From: Stenotrophomonas maltophilia
GTDB lineage: Bacteria; Pseudomonadota; Gammaproteobacteria; Xanthomonadales; Xanthomonadaceae
Assembly (NCBI GenBank): GCA_002363385.1
Contig: DEVL01000002.1
Span: forward strand, 186,001-250,000
Direction: 5' to 3'
DNA: 64,000 nt
The position numbers were made by a program, and so were the translations under genes. This document shows positions 16,137-24,978 of the stretch, in pieces (within the stretch, counting starts at the first letter, position 1; the number at the start of each line of letters is the position of its first letter). The notes beneath the pieces are model-generated. The model did not search any database and had not been told where the DNA came from. It saw nothing but the letters and a program-made list of their open reading frames with translations.

Positions 16137-16919
16137 ATGTCCCACCCTACACCCGGCGCCCCCGCGTCGGCCGGCGCCACGTCGCCCTCGCGCCCGTCCC
16201 GATGGACGCTGCTGCTCTGGTTCGCGGTCATCGTCATTGTCGCGTTGCTTGCGTGGGCGCTGTTCACCGCGCCGATCCTGCGGGTCACCCCCGATGCTGC
16301 CCAGACGTGGATGTCCGCGCTGGACGCACGCATCACCCAACGCATCGACACGGCCGTACGCTCCGATGAGCGTGCCGCGATCAACATCGATTTCGGGCAG
16401 AAAACGGTCGATTCCGTGTACCTGGCCAACCTCAATCACGCCGCCGACCAGGTCAAGCAGTTCCGTGTGGTGCTGCTGGAGCGGGCGGCCATCCGGCTGC
16501 AGGCCGATCTGCTGCGTGACATCGCCGAACTGACGCGTGCCATGGAGAGCTGCAGCCCGCATCTCTGCGAGGACGTGACAGAACGCGTGCACGCGCTGAC
16601 CAACGCGCGCGTCAGCAGCATCGGGGCGCTGCACCGCCTGGATGGCGTGATGACCCGCAGCTACGACCTGGCACGGCCCGGCGCGGTCTCCTTCGACAAC
16701 CCGGACAGCGTTCTCGCCCTGCACACCTTGGTGCTGGACACCATGAATGACGCAAGCCTGCTGGCACGCCGCACCGACAACGCGGGCTTCGACGACGTGA
16801 TCGTGTACCAGGGCGCTCTCTGGGAGATCGTGGATCTCCATGCCGATCTCACGGCGGAGTATCAGCGCCGGCATCGTATGGTGGCGTTTCTGCACCTGCT
16901 GCTGGGCCGCCTGTCATGA
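16137..16919 (+). CDS. Single-TM inner-membrane protein of unknown function
   Basis: 260 residues. A good ribosome site (GGAGGA, 16124-16129) precedes the ATG at 16137. An N-terminal proline-rich cytoplasmic leader (~residues 1-24) is followed by one strong membrane segment (~25-48, LLLWFAVIVIVALLAWALF) and a mostly helical periplasmic domain with one close cysteine pair (CSPHLC). I do not recognise a family. It follows the trimeric adhesin in the same direction, 122 bp downstream, and could be cotranscribed. An accessory role in adhesin export or stability is a guess from position only. No lipobox is seen, so it is not a SadB-type lipoprotein. Confidence 0.6.
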   Translation: MSHPTPGAPASAGATSPSRPSRWTLLLWFAVIVIVALLAWALFTAPILRVTPDAAQTWMSALDARITQRIDTAVRSDERAAINIDFGQKTVDSVYLANLNHAADQVKQFRVVLLERAAIRLQADLLRDIAELTRAMESCSPHLCEDVTERVHALTNARVSSIGALHRLDGVMTRSYDLARPGAVSFDNPDSVLALHTLVLDTMNDASLLARRTDNAGFDDVIVYQGALWEIVDLHADLTAEYQRRHRMVAFLHLLLGRLS

Positions 16920-17206
16920 CTGGGCCAGCATCATGGCCTGCAAGACCGCAGACGCCGCGCTGCCGCCCATCGTCCGTTATCAGATGCTGCCCAGCACCTA
17001 TGACATGGAATGGGCCGACCTGCATAACGTGGTGAGGATGCAAGCGAACCTCAAGTTTGAGGTGGGAGATGGGCACTGCGATGGCCGTCACGCGTCCGCG
17101 CGCCAAGGCTGGCTGGACACGACATGGCGCTCGCATGCGTCGAACCTGTGCGGCACACTCCGCAGTGAGCACATCCAATAGGCGCGAGCCAGTTCAGAGG
17201 GCCATT

Positions 17207-17707
17207 ATGGAAAAGCTTTCCGTCGGGCTGACACCTCCCACTGCTGAGAACGTGGCTGCGGTGGCCGCGCTGCTTCAGGCGAATCAAGCGAGTAGCGGAG
17301 GCGCGCTCACCGGCGACTTTCCGAACGAAAAGGTGACACAGATGCTGCAGCAGGAATCCCCGGTAATCAGTGCCTGGGAGGGCGAGGAGCTGCAGGGCGT
17401 GCTGTTCACCGCGCCTGCCTCTACTGCCGCTCACGTATCGGTGCTGGCGGCGATGCGTGCGGCGTGGCCGGGGCGGGAAGATGACTACCTCTATGGTCCG
17501 GTCTGCATCGCACAAAGCGCCCGTGGCAAGGCCGTGCTGCCGCAGCTCTATGCAGCGTTGCAGCGGCAGCTGCCCGGTAGGGCGGCGGTGCTGTTCATCA
17601 CGGATGACAACGTCACATCGCGTCGTGCGCATGAGCGGCTGGGGATGCGTGCGGTTGCGTCGTTTGATTGGAACGGCCAAGCGTGCTGGGTGTATACCGA
17701 CGCCTGA
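17207..17707 (+). CDS. GNAT-family N-acetyltransferase
   Basis: 166 residues. The overall pattern (N-terminal VAALLQAN helix, central DDYLYGPVCIAQSARGKAVLPQL, then FITDDNVTSRRAHERLGM) fits a GNAT fold, where SARGKAVLPQLY takes the place of the acetyl-CoA-binding R/Q-x-x-G-x-G/A loop and the RRAHERLGM segment is the usual C-terminal motif. The substrate is unknown. I chose the ATG at 17207 since upstream in-frame codons show no family similarity. The 287 bp before it contain no gene I can support. Transcribed alone; the next gene starts about 220 bp downstream. Confidence 0.7.
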   Translation: MEKLSVGLTPPTAENVAAVAALLQANQASSGGALTGDFPNEKVTQMLQQESPVISAWEGEELQGVLFTAPASTAAHVSVLAAMRAAWPGREDDYLYGPVCIAQSARGKAVLPQLYAALQRQLPGRAAVLFITDDNVTSRRAHERLGMRAVASFDWNGQACWVYTDA

Positions 17708-17822
17708 GGGCATCCCTTCTGCAACGGGGCGTTCCGCCATCGTGCAACCCGGGACTGCGCGGGCGAGTGCGGAACCGGCAACTAATCCCCAACTGAACAG
17801 TGATAGGCGTCACGCGCGATTT

Positions 17823-17836
17823 TGCAACTAGTTGTA
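17823..17836 (+). promoter_or_regulatory. Recurrent TGCAA-N4 motif, site C (upstream of DUF389 gene)
   Basis: TGCAACTAGTTGTA, a nearly perfect 14-bp palindrome, 91 bp before the preferred DUF389 start. Similar in form to site E in front of the second autotransporter (TGCAACTAATTGCA). Confidence 0.35.
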
Positions 17837-17927
17837 TTGGATGGTCGCGTCGTATCCGGATGATGCCCGGATAAGTAGCCGAGGACTGTTCCCGCGCCTG
17901 CTTCCTCCCTTGGCCTGTGGCGCTGTC

Positions 17928-19288
17928 ATGACTCTGCGTACTGTCTTCAACACCCCTGCTGTCATGCGGATACACCGCCTGTGGCGCCAATTGCGCGAGC
18001 GCATGGAACAGGATGTGAATCATCCGGCCGTGCTGTCCAATGTCACCGAAGGGGGTGGGCTCACGCCTCGCTTCGCGTTCATGGCGGTGATGTCCTGCGG
18101 AATCGCGATTCTCGGGTTGCTGCAATCCTCGGCGGCCGTGGTGATCGGCGCGATGCTGATCTCACCGTTGATGGGCCCGATCGTGCAATTGGGGTTTTCG
18201 CTGTGCGTGGTCGATTTCCGGATGATGGGGCGGTCGCTGCTGGCGCTGCTGGGGGGTATCGGCCTGGCGCTGGCCACGGCGATGCTGATCGTGTGGCTGT
18301 CGCCACTACGCGAGGCGACGGGCGAGATTCTGGCCCGTACGCATCCGAACCTGTTTGATCTGCTGGTGGCGCTGTTGTCCGGCTTGGCCGGGGGGTATGC
18401 GGTGATCACCCGCAAGGGCGAGGCCATCGTGGGTGTCGCCATTGCCACCGCATTGATGCCACCGCTGGCGGTAGTCGCCTTCGGCCTGGCCACCGGCGAC
18501 ACGGCCATTGCGGGCGGCGCCTTCTTTCTGTTCATGACCAACCTGCTCGCCATTGCGCTGAGCGTGACCCTGATCGCCAAGTGGTACGGGTCGGGACAGA
18601 CAATGTGCCCAAGCACGCCTTGTGGCAGGGCGGGGTGATTGCAGCGACGTTCCTGCTCCTCGCCTTCCCGTTGGGGGTGGCACTGCGCGATATCGGGCGA
18701 CAGGCCTGGGTGGCCAATCAGACCCGCGCCGTGGTGCAGGAGTATCTGCAGGAACAGGGCGGCTCCATCGAGCGGCTGGAGGTGGTCCGCCGCGATGCTG
18801 GGCTCAGCGTGGACCTGGTGGTGATCGTCCCGAACTACCTGCCACACGTGCAGCAGGACCTGGCTGCCCAGCTCGAACGCAGGCTGGCGCAGTCCCCCGA
18901 GCTGCGGGTGCGCCAGACGCTGGAAGCCAATGACAATGGCCGCCGTGACCGCGCCGATCTGGACGGCCTGAGCCTGAGCGTCAACGCGCTGGCCCAGCAG
19001 GCGGCGCAGCTGCGGGCGGAAGCCAACGCAGCGATTCTCCAGGGGGTGCGGCAGCACGTGGAGGATATGGATGCCCAGGTGCAGGTGGATGACAGCCAAT
19101 TGCTGTTGTCCGTGGGCGTGGCGGCCGACGAGGGCCTGGACGACAGCGCGCTGGGCGCATTGCGCGACGCCCTCAGTCGCGGCGTGCCCGGCTGGACCGT
19201 GATCGTCTGGAATCGTGACGCGCTTCCACTGGACCCGGCGCTGATACCGATCACTGCGAACACGGCTGCACACGGCGCGCAGCACTGA
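17928..19288 (+). pseudogene. DUF389 membrane protein, split by a frameshift
   Basis: The first frame (17928-18638) encodes a DUF389 membrane domain with several TM helices, including SSAAVVIGAMLISPLMGPI, then runs out of family after LIAKWYG and ends with an unrelated tail. The second frame (open from 18581 to 19288) picks up at once with GTDNVPKHALWQGG, one more TM helix and a soluble C-terminal domain. Restoring a single T near 18591-18592 (TTC for TC) would join WYG-F-GTDN into one ~453-residue protein of normal family length. So a one-base deletion, or a base-calling error, is the simplest reading. The two halves might still be made separately. Starts at 17832 (TTG) or 17841 are possible; 17928 begins the conserved part. 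Confidence 0.65.
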
Positions 19289-19300
19289 CGGCCGCGCCCC

Positions 19301-21670
19301 TCAGGCCGGTGGCACCGGAGGCGAACCGGCGCCGGCAGCGTCACGCAACCGCCTGAGCAGCGTTACCAGTTCCCACACCTCCTGGGCGGCAGGATCGCCA
19401 TTGATGGCGTGACCCTTCAGGCAGGTCTGCAGGGCGCAGATCGCGACTACGGTGGCGGTATCACCGACCATCGAGGCGGCGCCCTGGATGCGATGCGCCA
19501 TCGCCAGGGCGCGCCGCCAGTTCTGTGCATCGATCACCGCTTCCAGGTCGGCGATGTCCACCTGCATCTGGGCGGCATAGATGGCCATGACCGGTTGCCC
19601 TGGCCCACTTGGCGCCTGCTCGCGAGGCACAGCGGGGCTGCGTTGGGCGGGCTGGATTGCCACGTCGAACACGGGCCACTCCACCGGTTTGGTGAGAAAG
19701 GCCTCCACCCCGGCGCGGGCATACGCGTTCACATCCCGGGTTTCCCCGGCGCCGGAAAGGGACAGCAGCCGCGCCGCGGGCCAGCCGTGTCGATCCTCGA
19801 TCTCCCGGATTGCCAGGGCCACATCGCTGCCCCGTGCATCCAGCAGATCGCCATCCAGAGTAATCAAGGCAAACGGCCCCTCCTGGTCGGTCAAAAGGAG
19901 GGCATCCGATCCCGTGTGGGCAACCGTAACCCGGAAGTGCTGCGCTTCCAGCCGCCGCCGGATCAATGCGGCGACAGTGGGCTGGTCTTCCACCACCAGC
20001 GCACGCGCAGCCGGTGTATCGGCCGGATCCGAAACGATTGCCTCGCCGGCCACTGAGGGTATCTCCCGGCGGCCACGCAGCGTCGCCAGGAAGGTCGACC
20101 CGACGCCCATGCGGGTCTCCACCGTGATGTCGCCGCCCTGGCTGATGGCAATCCTGCGGCACAGGCTCAGCCCGATACCCGCACCGAGCCGGCGGCGCCC
20201 CTCGGCCGTGCTGCTGAACGCCTCGAAGATACGTTCGATATCCTCTGCCTCGATGCCTGGGCCGGTATCGCTTACCCGTAGGGTCACCCGCCCCAGCTCG
20301 CCCACCCCGGCCTGGAAACCCAGCCGGACGCCGACGGCGCCAGCGTCGGAGAACTTGATCGCATTGGAAACCAGGTTGCTGGCGATGTGGTGGAGTGCAC
20401 GGGCATCGCAGTGCGCCAGGGCTGCGTCGGGTCCCTCCAGCGCAAGGCTCAGGCCGAGCCCTTTGGACAAGGCCAGTGGCCGCATCCCGGAGAGGCATTC
20501 TTCCAGTACCGCCTGTGCGCTGTGGCTGGCGCGCGCGCAACTGCGCTGCGAAGCCTCGTGGAACATGAACTCCAGGGCATTGGTCAGCGTATGCCGCAGG
20601 GCGTCGGCCGCCGAGCGTGCAGATGCCACGTGCTGCTCGCGCTGGGCCATGTCCGGCTCGCCCTCCGCCAGATCGATCGCCGAAATGACAGAAGAGGCAC
20701 TGTTGCGAACCTCATGATTGACCAGCGTCAACACGCGTGCGGCGGCCGCCTGGCGGGCCGCGGCGCGCCGGGCCTTGCGGTACGCGCGCGAGATGCCCAG
20801 CAGGAAGGCCAGCATCACCAGGCAGAGCAGGATGATCGGGATGCGGTAGTAAGTGGCCACCGCGCGGACCGTCGGCGGGGCGCGATACACCGCATTGAGG
20901 GTGCGCTCGAGGATGTCCTTGTGGATGTCCAACGGCAGCGCCAGCAACGCCTGATGCGCCATGCTGACCTCGACCGCCCGCTCTGGCACGGAGGCAACGC
21001 GCAGCTCCACCGGGGGACCATCGTGCGCGGCATGCACCTCCAGGATGGCGTTGTGATCCCGCCGTGCCAGCGGTACCAGAATGCCATCGGCACCGAGTGC
21101 CGCATCGGCGGCGCCGCTGTCCAGTGCGGCCAGCATGTCGGCGGGCGAGGCGAGGGGAAGGACGTTGATATCCGGAAAGTGCTGCGCCAGATACGCGCGA
21201 TATTCGCCATTGTCGATCACTGCCACCCGCCGGCCGGCCAGGGATGCCAGCGAGCGGTAGGCCGATGTGCGGCGGCTGACGAGGACCGAGCTGCCCGTGT
21301 AGAACGGCGCCGAGACGACCGCCGAGCCAGGCAGCATGGGGCGGGTCGACGGCAGCGAGAAGGCCACGCCATCCACGGCGCCCGAACTCAGCAGCGCGAT
21401 GGCGCTCTCGATCGAAGAGGATCGCCGCAGCTCCAGGCGCACCCCGGCGATGGCCTCCAGTGCTTCCATGTACGCGCGGGGGCCACCTTGCGCGGCCGAG
21501 CCGCCCAGGCCCTGCGAGATCGCCATCTGCGGCCCGATGGCGAGCCGGAACGTGGCATGTCGCTGCGGCGGGGACACCAGTGTCAGCAGGACCAGGCAGG
21601 TCACGGTGACGACGATACCGACAAGCAACAGGACTCTGCCGAGGGTAGTACGGGATGCAACGGTGTTCAC
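19301..21670 (-). CDS. BvgS-like hybrid sensor histidine kinase
   Basis: 789 residues, GTG start. Domains in order: TM (~12-31), a periplasmic solute-binding-like sensor (~40-270), TM (~275-295), HisKA with phospho-His near 319 (VNHEVRNS), HATPase (N box SNLVSNAIKF; DTGPGIE; GAGIGLSL), receiver with phospho-Asp near 606 and K in LTKPVEW, and C-terminal HPt with His near 726 (MAHRIQGAAS). All phosphorelay residues are present. This unorthodox arrangement is that of BvgS/EvgS, which pass phosphate to a NarL-type regulator. None adjoins it. The orphan regulator at 5269 is the nearest candidate. It is divergent from an EAL phosphodiesterase gene. Confidence 0.88.
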   Translation of the reverse strand: MNTVASRTTLGRVLLLVGIVVTVTCLVLLTLVSPPQRHATFRLAIGPQMAISQGLGGSAAQGGPRAYMEALEAIAGVRLELRRSSSIESAIALLSSGAVDGVAFSLPSTRPMLPGSAVVSAPFYTGSSVLVSRRTSAYRSLASLAGRRVAVIDNGEYRAYLAQHFPDINVLPLASPADMLAALDSGAADAALGADGILVPLARRDHNAILEVHAAHDGPPVELRVASVPERAVEVSMAHQALLALPLDIHKDILERTLNAVYRAPPTVRAVATYYRIPIILLCLVMLAFLLGISRAYRKARRAAARQAAAARVLTLVNHEVRNSASSVISAIDLAEGEPDMAQREQHVASARSAADALRHTLTNALEFMFHEASQRSCARASHSAQAVLEECLSGMRPLALSKGLGLSLALEGPDAALAHCDARALHHIASNLVSNAIKFSDAGAVGVRLGFQAGVGELGRVTLRVSDTGPGIEAEDIERIFEAFSSTAEGRRRLGAGIGLSLCRRIAISQGGDITVETRMGVGSTFLATLRGRREIPSVAGEAIVSDPADTPAARALVVEDQPTVAALIRRRLEAQHFRVTVAHTGSDALLLTDQEGPFALITLDGDLLDARGSDVALAIREIEDRHGWPAARLLSLSGAGETRDVNAYARAGVEAFLTKPVEWPVFDVAIQPAQRSPAVPREQAPSGPGQPVMAIYAAQMQVDIADLEAVIDAQNWRRALAMAHRIQGAASMVGDTATVVAICALQTCLKGHAINGDPAAQEVWELVTLLRRLRDAAGAGSPPVPPA

Positions 21671-22256
21671 ATGGGTGTCTCAAGTAGGCCCGTGGCTGCC
21701 GCCGCAGCGGCGGGTGAGTCGCCTCGCCGCCACGCGCGGGCCGCGCCTCGGCACATTTCAGATGTTTGAAGAAAACATGCTCGACAGAGATACACGCGCC
21801 ACCGCTGCGGCGGTATGCAACAAATACGAAACCGCCAACGGACCTTGAGAACTGAGGCATGGAGCAGCTTTGGGCACTGTGGCAGCGGGAAACGCACGCG
21901 CCGAAGACGCCAAAACGACGGACCACACTGACTGGCTCGCCTATACAATAGAGGCCGCCTATGGATAAAGTCGGGTAGGACTAGGGCACCGTGCCGGTGA
22001 AACGCCGCAACGATGCGTGACTGCCTCCATCAGCTGGATAGGGAAGATGCCGGAGAGAGATGTGGTGACAGCAGCGAGGCAGAAGCTGGCCATCGCGCGT
22101 GAGCGCGTAGAGCGGGGGCAGGGTATGGAGGGGCGTTTCAGGTGTTTTCATCGGTTTGACACCGGTAGGTCGAATGCTGTGGTCCCCCGGGTCTGCGCGC
22201 ACGCCTGCGCCCGTCGCAGCGCCTCCCATTGACACCGTTCCTGCTGGAGCTCGACG
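21671..22256. other. 586-bp intergenic region between divergent kinase and EAL genes
   Basis: Holds the promoters of both flanking genes. It contains a TGCAA motif (21816-21829) but no gene I can support. Small open frames exist on both strands but lack ribosome sites or recognisable products. Confidence 0.6.
21816..21829 (+). promoter_or_regulatory. Recurrent TGCAA-N4 motif, site F (upstream of hybrid kinase)
   Basis: TGCAACAAATACGA, 146 bp upstream of the kinase start. Its reverse complement ends in TTGTTGCA, identical to the same stretch of site B. The right half is the weakest of the set. Confidence 0.22.
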
Positions 22257-23813
22257 TTGCCACGACCCTCGATTGCCCACCGCTACCGCATTGCGCTGGA
22301 AGGACGAGCGCCTTTCGTCACCCTGACGGCGATCGCGGTGCTGGGCGTTACCCTGCTGAGCGCACAGGCGATGCTGGTGCAGCGCGACCGCGCGTTGCTG
22401 GATGCGTACGCCGACCGCCTCCTGCTCCAGGCCGAATCCGTGGCGGCCGCCTCCTCACTGACGTTGGAGCAGGCGGCCGCGCTGACGACCGCACCGTGCA
22501 CGCGGGAGGATCTGTCCGAACTGCGGTTGCTGGCCTTCAAGTCGCGCTATGTGCGTGATGTGGGCCGGCTGCATGAGGATCGGCTGATCTGCTCGGCGGC
22601 ATGGGGAATCCTGGCCGCTCCGGCGCAGATGCCCGAACCGGACCGCCGCGTCCGCGGTTACCGGCTGTGGGGCGGCGTCTCGGGCATTGTCGATGCGCGG
22701 GTGGCCGCCGATATGTCAGCCAAGGGCGATGTCATCGTCACCACGTCGCCGAGTGCGTTCGATCGTGTGGACCAGGTGGGGCCGGGCATGGGCGCCTTGG
22801 TGCTTACCCGTGACGCGCGGCATATCTTCCAGCGCTTCGGCGATGTGACCGCGCTGGATCCATTCCGCGAGGAAAGCTGGGTCGATCTTGGCAGTACACG
22901 GCATTCGCGCCGTTGCAGCCACACGTTCGATATCTGTGTGGCAGCGCGGGCGCAGCAGTCGAGCCTGTTCTCCGAGTCGCCGTGGATACTGATCGGCCTG
23001 TGCCTGCTGGGTGGCTTCGCCGGCAGTGGACTTGGGCTGCTGATCAGCGCTTACCAGCGTCACCGCCGCTCATTGCCCAAGCAGTTGGAGCGGGCGATTC
23101 TGGGCGACGGCCTGACGCTGGTGTATCAGCCGCTTCGGGCACTGGCAGACCGGCGGCTGGTCGGCGTGGAAACGCTGTCGCGCTGGCGCAATGAGCAGGG
23201 CGAGCAGGTGCCGCCGGATACGTTCGTGCCGATGGCCGAACACCAGCGGCTGGGTGGTGCACTGGCGCGCCAGGTGGTGCGCAAGGCGCTGGCCGAGCTG
23301 GGCGACCGGCTGCGCGCGGACCCTGCGTTCTATGTCAGCTTCAACGTTTCGGCGACCGATGTGGTCGATGCGGGGTTCCGGGCCTACTTGAACGCCGCCA
23401 CGGCGCAGAACCGGGTGGCGCGTGAACAGGTGGTACTGGAGATCACCGAGCGCTCGACAACGCGGCATAGCGATCTGGCCGATGGCATGGCGCGGCTTCG
23501 CGAGGACGGCTATCCGTTCTACATCGACGACTTCGGTACCGGCTACTCCAACTTCGCCTACCTGGCCGAGCTGCCGCTGGATGCGATCAAGATGGATCAG
23601 CGCTTCACCCGTGCGATCGGTACAGGGTCTGCCATCAGCCAGATCATCGAAGCGATCTGCGCGATGACGCGTACGCTGGAGATCGGCCTGGTGGTGGAAG
23701 GGGTGGAAACCGAAGAACAGGCACAGGCGATGCTGGAGCTGATGCCCTCCGCGGTGGCGCAGGGCTGGCTGCTAGGCCGCCCGGTGGCGGCGGACGCGCT
23801 GCCGGTGGCGTGA
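22257..23813 (+). CDS. CSS-motif EAL-domain cyclic-di-GMP phosphodiesterase
   Basis: 518 residues, TTG start with GGAG 8 nt upstream; no later start would keep the first TM. Architecture: TM (~20-39), periplasmic CSS-type domain with cysteines (APCTRED, LICSAAW, RCSHTFDIC), TM (~242-262), then an EAL domain (~275-518). The signature motif is ETL rather than EAL. The metal and catalytic residues are kept (NVSATD, EITER, DDFGTGYS, KMD, EGVET), so it should hydrolyse cyclic di-GMP. E. coli relatives are controlled by periplasmic redox state. Being divergent from a BvgS-like kinase, it recalls BvgR, the EAL protein of the Bordetella bvg locus. Confidence 0.88.
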   Translation: MPRPSIAHRYRIALEGRAPFVTLTAIAVLGVTLLSAQAMLVQRDRALLDAYADRLLLQAESVAAASSLTLEQAAALTTAPCTREDLSELRLLAFKSRYVRDVGRLHEDRLICSAAWGILAAPAQMPEPDRRVRGYRLWGGVSGIVDARVAADMSAKGDVIVTTSPSAFDRVDQVGPGMGALVLTRDARHIFQRFGDVTALDPFREESWVDLGSTRHSRRCSHTFDICVAARAQQSSLFSESPWILIGLCLLGGFAGSGLGLLISAYQRHRRSLPKQLERAILGDGLTLVYQPLRALADRRLVGVETLSRWRNEQGEQVPPDTFVPMAEHQRLGGALARQVVRKALAELGDRLRADPAFYVSFNVSATDVVDAGFRAYLNAATAQNRVAREQVVLEITERSTTRHSDLADGMARLREDGYPFYIDDFGTGYSNFAYLAELPLDAIKMDQRFTRAIGTGSAISQIIEAICAMTRTLEIGLVVEGVETEEQAQAMLELMPSAVAQGWLLGRPVAADALPVA

Positions 23814-23916
23814 CGGACAGCGGTATGGCGCTCTCGCCATCGTCACGATGATTCCACGCAGCGCTGCCTGGCGAGAACCTAAGCTCGAGTCTCCCCAACA
23901 CGATGTTCCCGCGACC

Positions 23917-24162
23917 ATGACTACTGCACTGCATGATCTCGACGCGCTTGAACCCATCGACATCGATGGGCTGAAGGCACAGGGCGTGCCACCGGTCGCT
24001 CAATACCTGGTGGACCAGGACAAATTTGTACTGCTTGGCGGCAAGCGCGGCATCTACCGTCTGGCGGGTACGGAGACGGTTTGCTATTTCACCAGCCTGG
24101 ACCAGCTTCGCCTGCACCTGCTGGGGCAATCGCTGACGCGGTTGACGGTGGAGTTGGCCTGA
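23917..24162 (+). CDS. Small conserved-looking protein of unknown function
   Basis: 81 residues, soluble, with alternating hydrophobic strands (FVLLGGKRGIYRL) and a C-terminal helix. No signal peptide, cysteine motif or DNA-binding pattern is obvious. The codon use fits its neighbours, and it fills the gap between the EAL gene and the convergent GntR gene. I do not recognise a family. The ATG at 23917 was preferred over upstream in-frame codons, which lack a ribosome site. Confidence 0.5.
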   Translation: MTTALHDLDALEPIDIDGLKAQGVPPVAQYLVDQDKFVLLGGKRGIYRLAGTETVCYFTSLDQLRLHLLGQSLTRLTVELA

Positions 24163-24183
24163 CCGCAGCGTGCTTTCGCGCGC

Positions 24184-24903
24184 TTAGATACCGCCCTGCC
24201 TGGGCAACGGGGCGGGCACGTTCAACTGCCCGCCAGCCGCAACATACGCAGCCAGCGCTTCACCCTGACTGAGCAGGTGACGATTCATCATCTGCTCGGC
24301 GGCTTCGGCATCGCGGTTGCGGATGCACGCCATCAGCGCGCGATGCTCGGCCAGGGACTGCGCCATGCGCCCGGGGGTCAACAGCTGACGCCCGCGATGC
24401 ATCTTCAGGATGCGATGCAGATCATGCGTGACCCGGATCAACCACGGATTACCGGCATGCGTCTGCAGGCTTTCGTGGATCAGATAATTGTTGCGGTAAT
24501 ACTCGGCCAGATCGCCGGCCGCCGCGGCCACTTCCATCGCGTCATGCAGGGCCTGCAGCTGCACCACCCCTTCATCGTCGACGCGCTTGACCGCTTCATG
24601 CACGCAGCGACCTTCCAGCATGGCCATCACCGGGAACAGCTGGTTGAGATCTTCCAGCGTGAGCCGGGTGACGCGGCTGCCGCGGCCTGCATCCAGCTGC
24701 ACCAGGCCTTCGGCCGCCAGCAGCTTCAGGCTCTCGCGCAGTGGCGTCCGGCTGATGCCGAGTTCTTCGGCGAGCATCGGCTCATCGATCCATTCACCCG
24801 GCGGCAGCTCATAGTCATAGATCTTCTGGCGCAGGCGTTCGGCCACTTCTTCATAGAGCGGCACGCGTTTCTTCGACAGACGGGGACCAGGAGCCAGCGG
24901 CAT
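24184..24903 (-). CDS. mdcY: GntR/FCD-family regulator, probably of the malonate genes
   Basis: 239 residues. N-terminal winged helix (PLYEEVAERLRQKIYDYELPPGEW … ISRTPLRESLKLLAAEGLV) and a C-terminal all-helical FCD effector domain with the metal-binding histidine pattern (H … H … H). Such regulators are typically repressors relieved by a small carboxylate. It lies downstream of matC and the mdc operon on the same strand. In other bacteria a GntR protein, MdcY, controls malonate decarboxylase, so the symbol is by analogy. A 7-3-7 palindrome just before mdcA is a likely operator. An ATG 30 bp further upstream (24933) is an alternative start; neither has a clear ribosome site. Confidence 0.75.
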   Translation of the reverse strand: MPLAPGPRLSKKRVPLYEEVAERLRQKIYDYELPPGEWIDEPMLAEELGISRTPLRESLKLLAAEGLVQLDAGRGSRVTRLTLEDLNQLFPVMAMLEGRCVHEAVKRVDDEGVVQLQALHDAMEVAAAAGDLAEYYRNNYLIHESLQTHAGNPWLIRVTHDLHRILKMHRGRQLLTPGRMAQSLAEHRALMACIRNRDAEAAEQMMNRHLLSQGEALAAYVAAGGQLNVPAPLPRQGGI

Positions 24904-24943
24904 GGCAGGAGTTCTTGTGCAGGTGTGCAGCATTCTAACGGGT

Positions 24944-24975
24944 CACGGCGGGCCTGCCTGAGCAGGCCCGCCGTG
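24944..24975 (-). terminator. Strong hairpin between matC and the GntR gene
   Basis: CACGGCGGGCCTGC (24944-24957) pairs perfectly with GCAGGCCCGCCGTG (24962-24975) across a 4-nt loop. It begins 3 bp after the matC stop, as expected for a terminator, though no U-tract follows on the minus strand. It suggests the regulator gene is transcribed separately or at a lower level. Confidence 0.7.
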
Positions 24976-24978
24976 GGT

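Noticed and set aside
16934..17181. Possible small gene between the one-TM protein and the GNAT gene
   Set aside because: No ribosome site and no similarity; codon use is unlike neighbours.
21981..22148. Short open frame on the minus strand in the kinase/EAL gap
   Set aside because: No ribosome site, no family pattern and mixed codon third positions.
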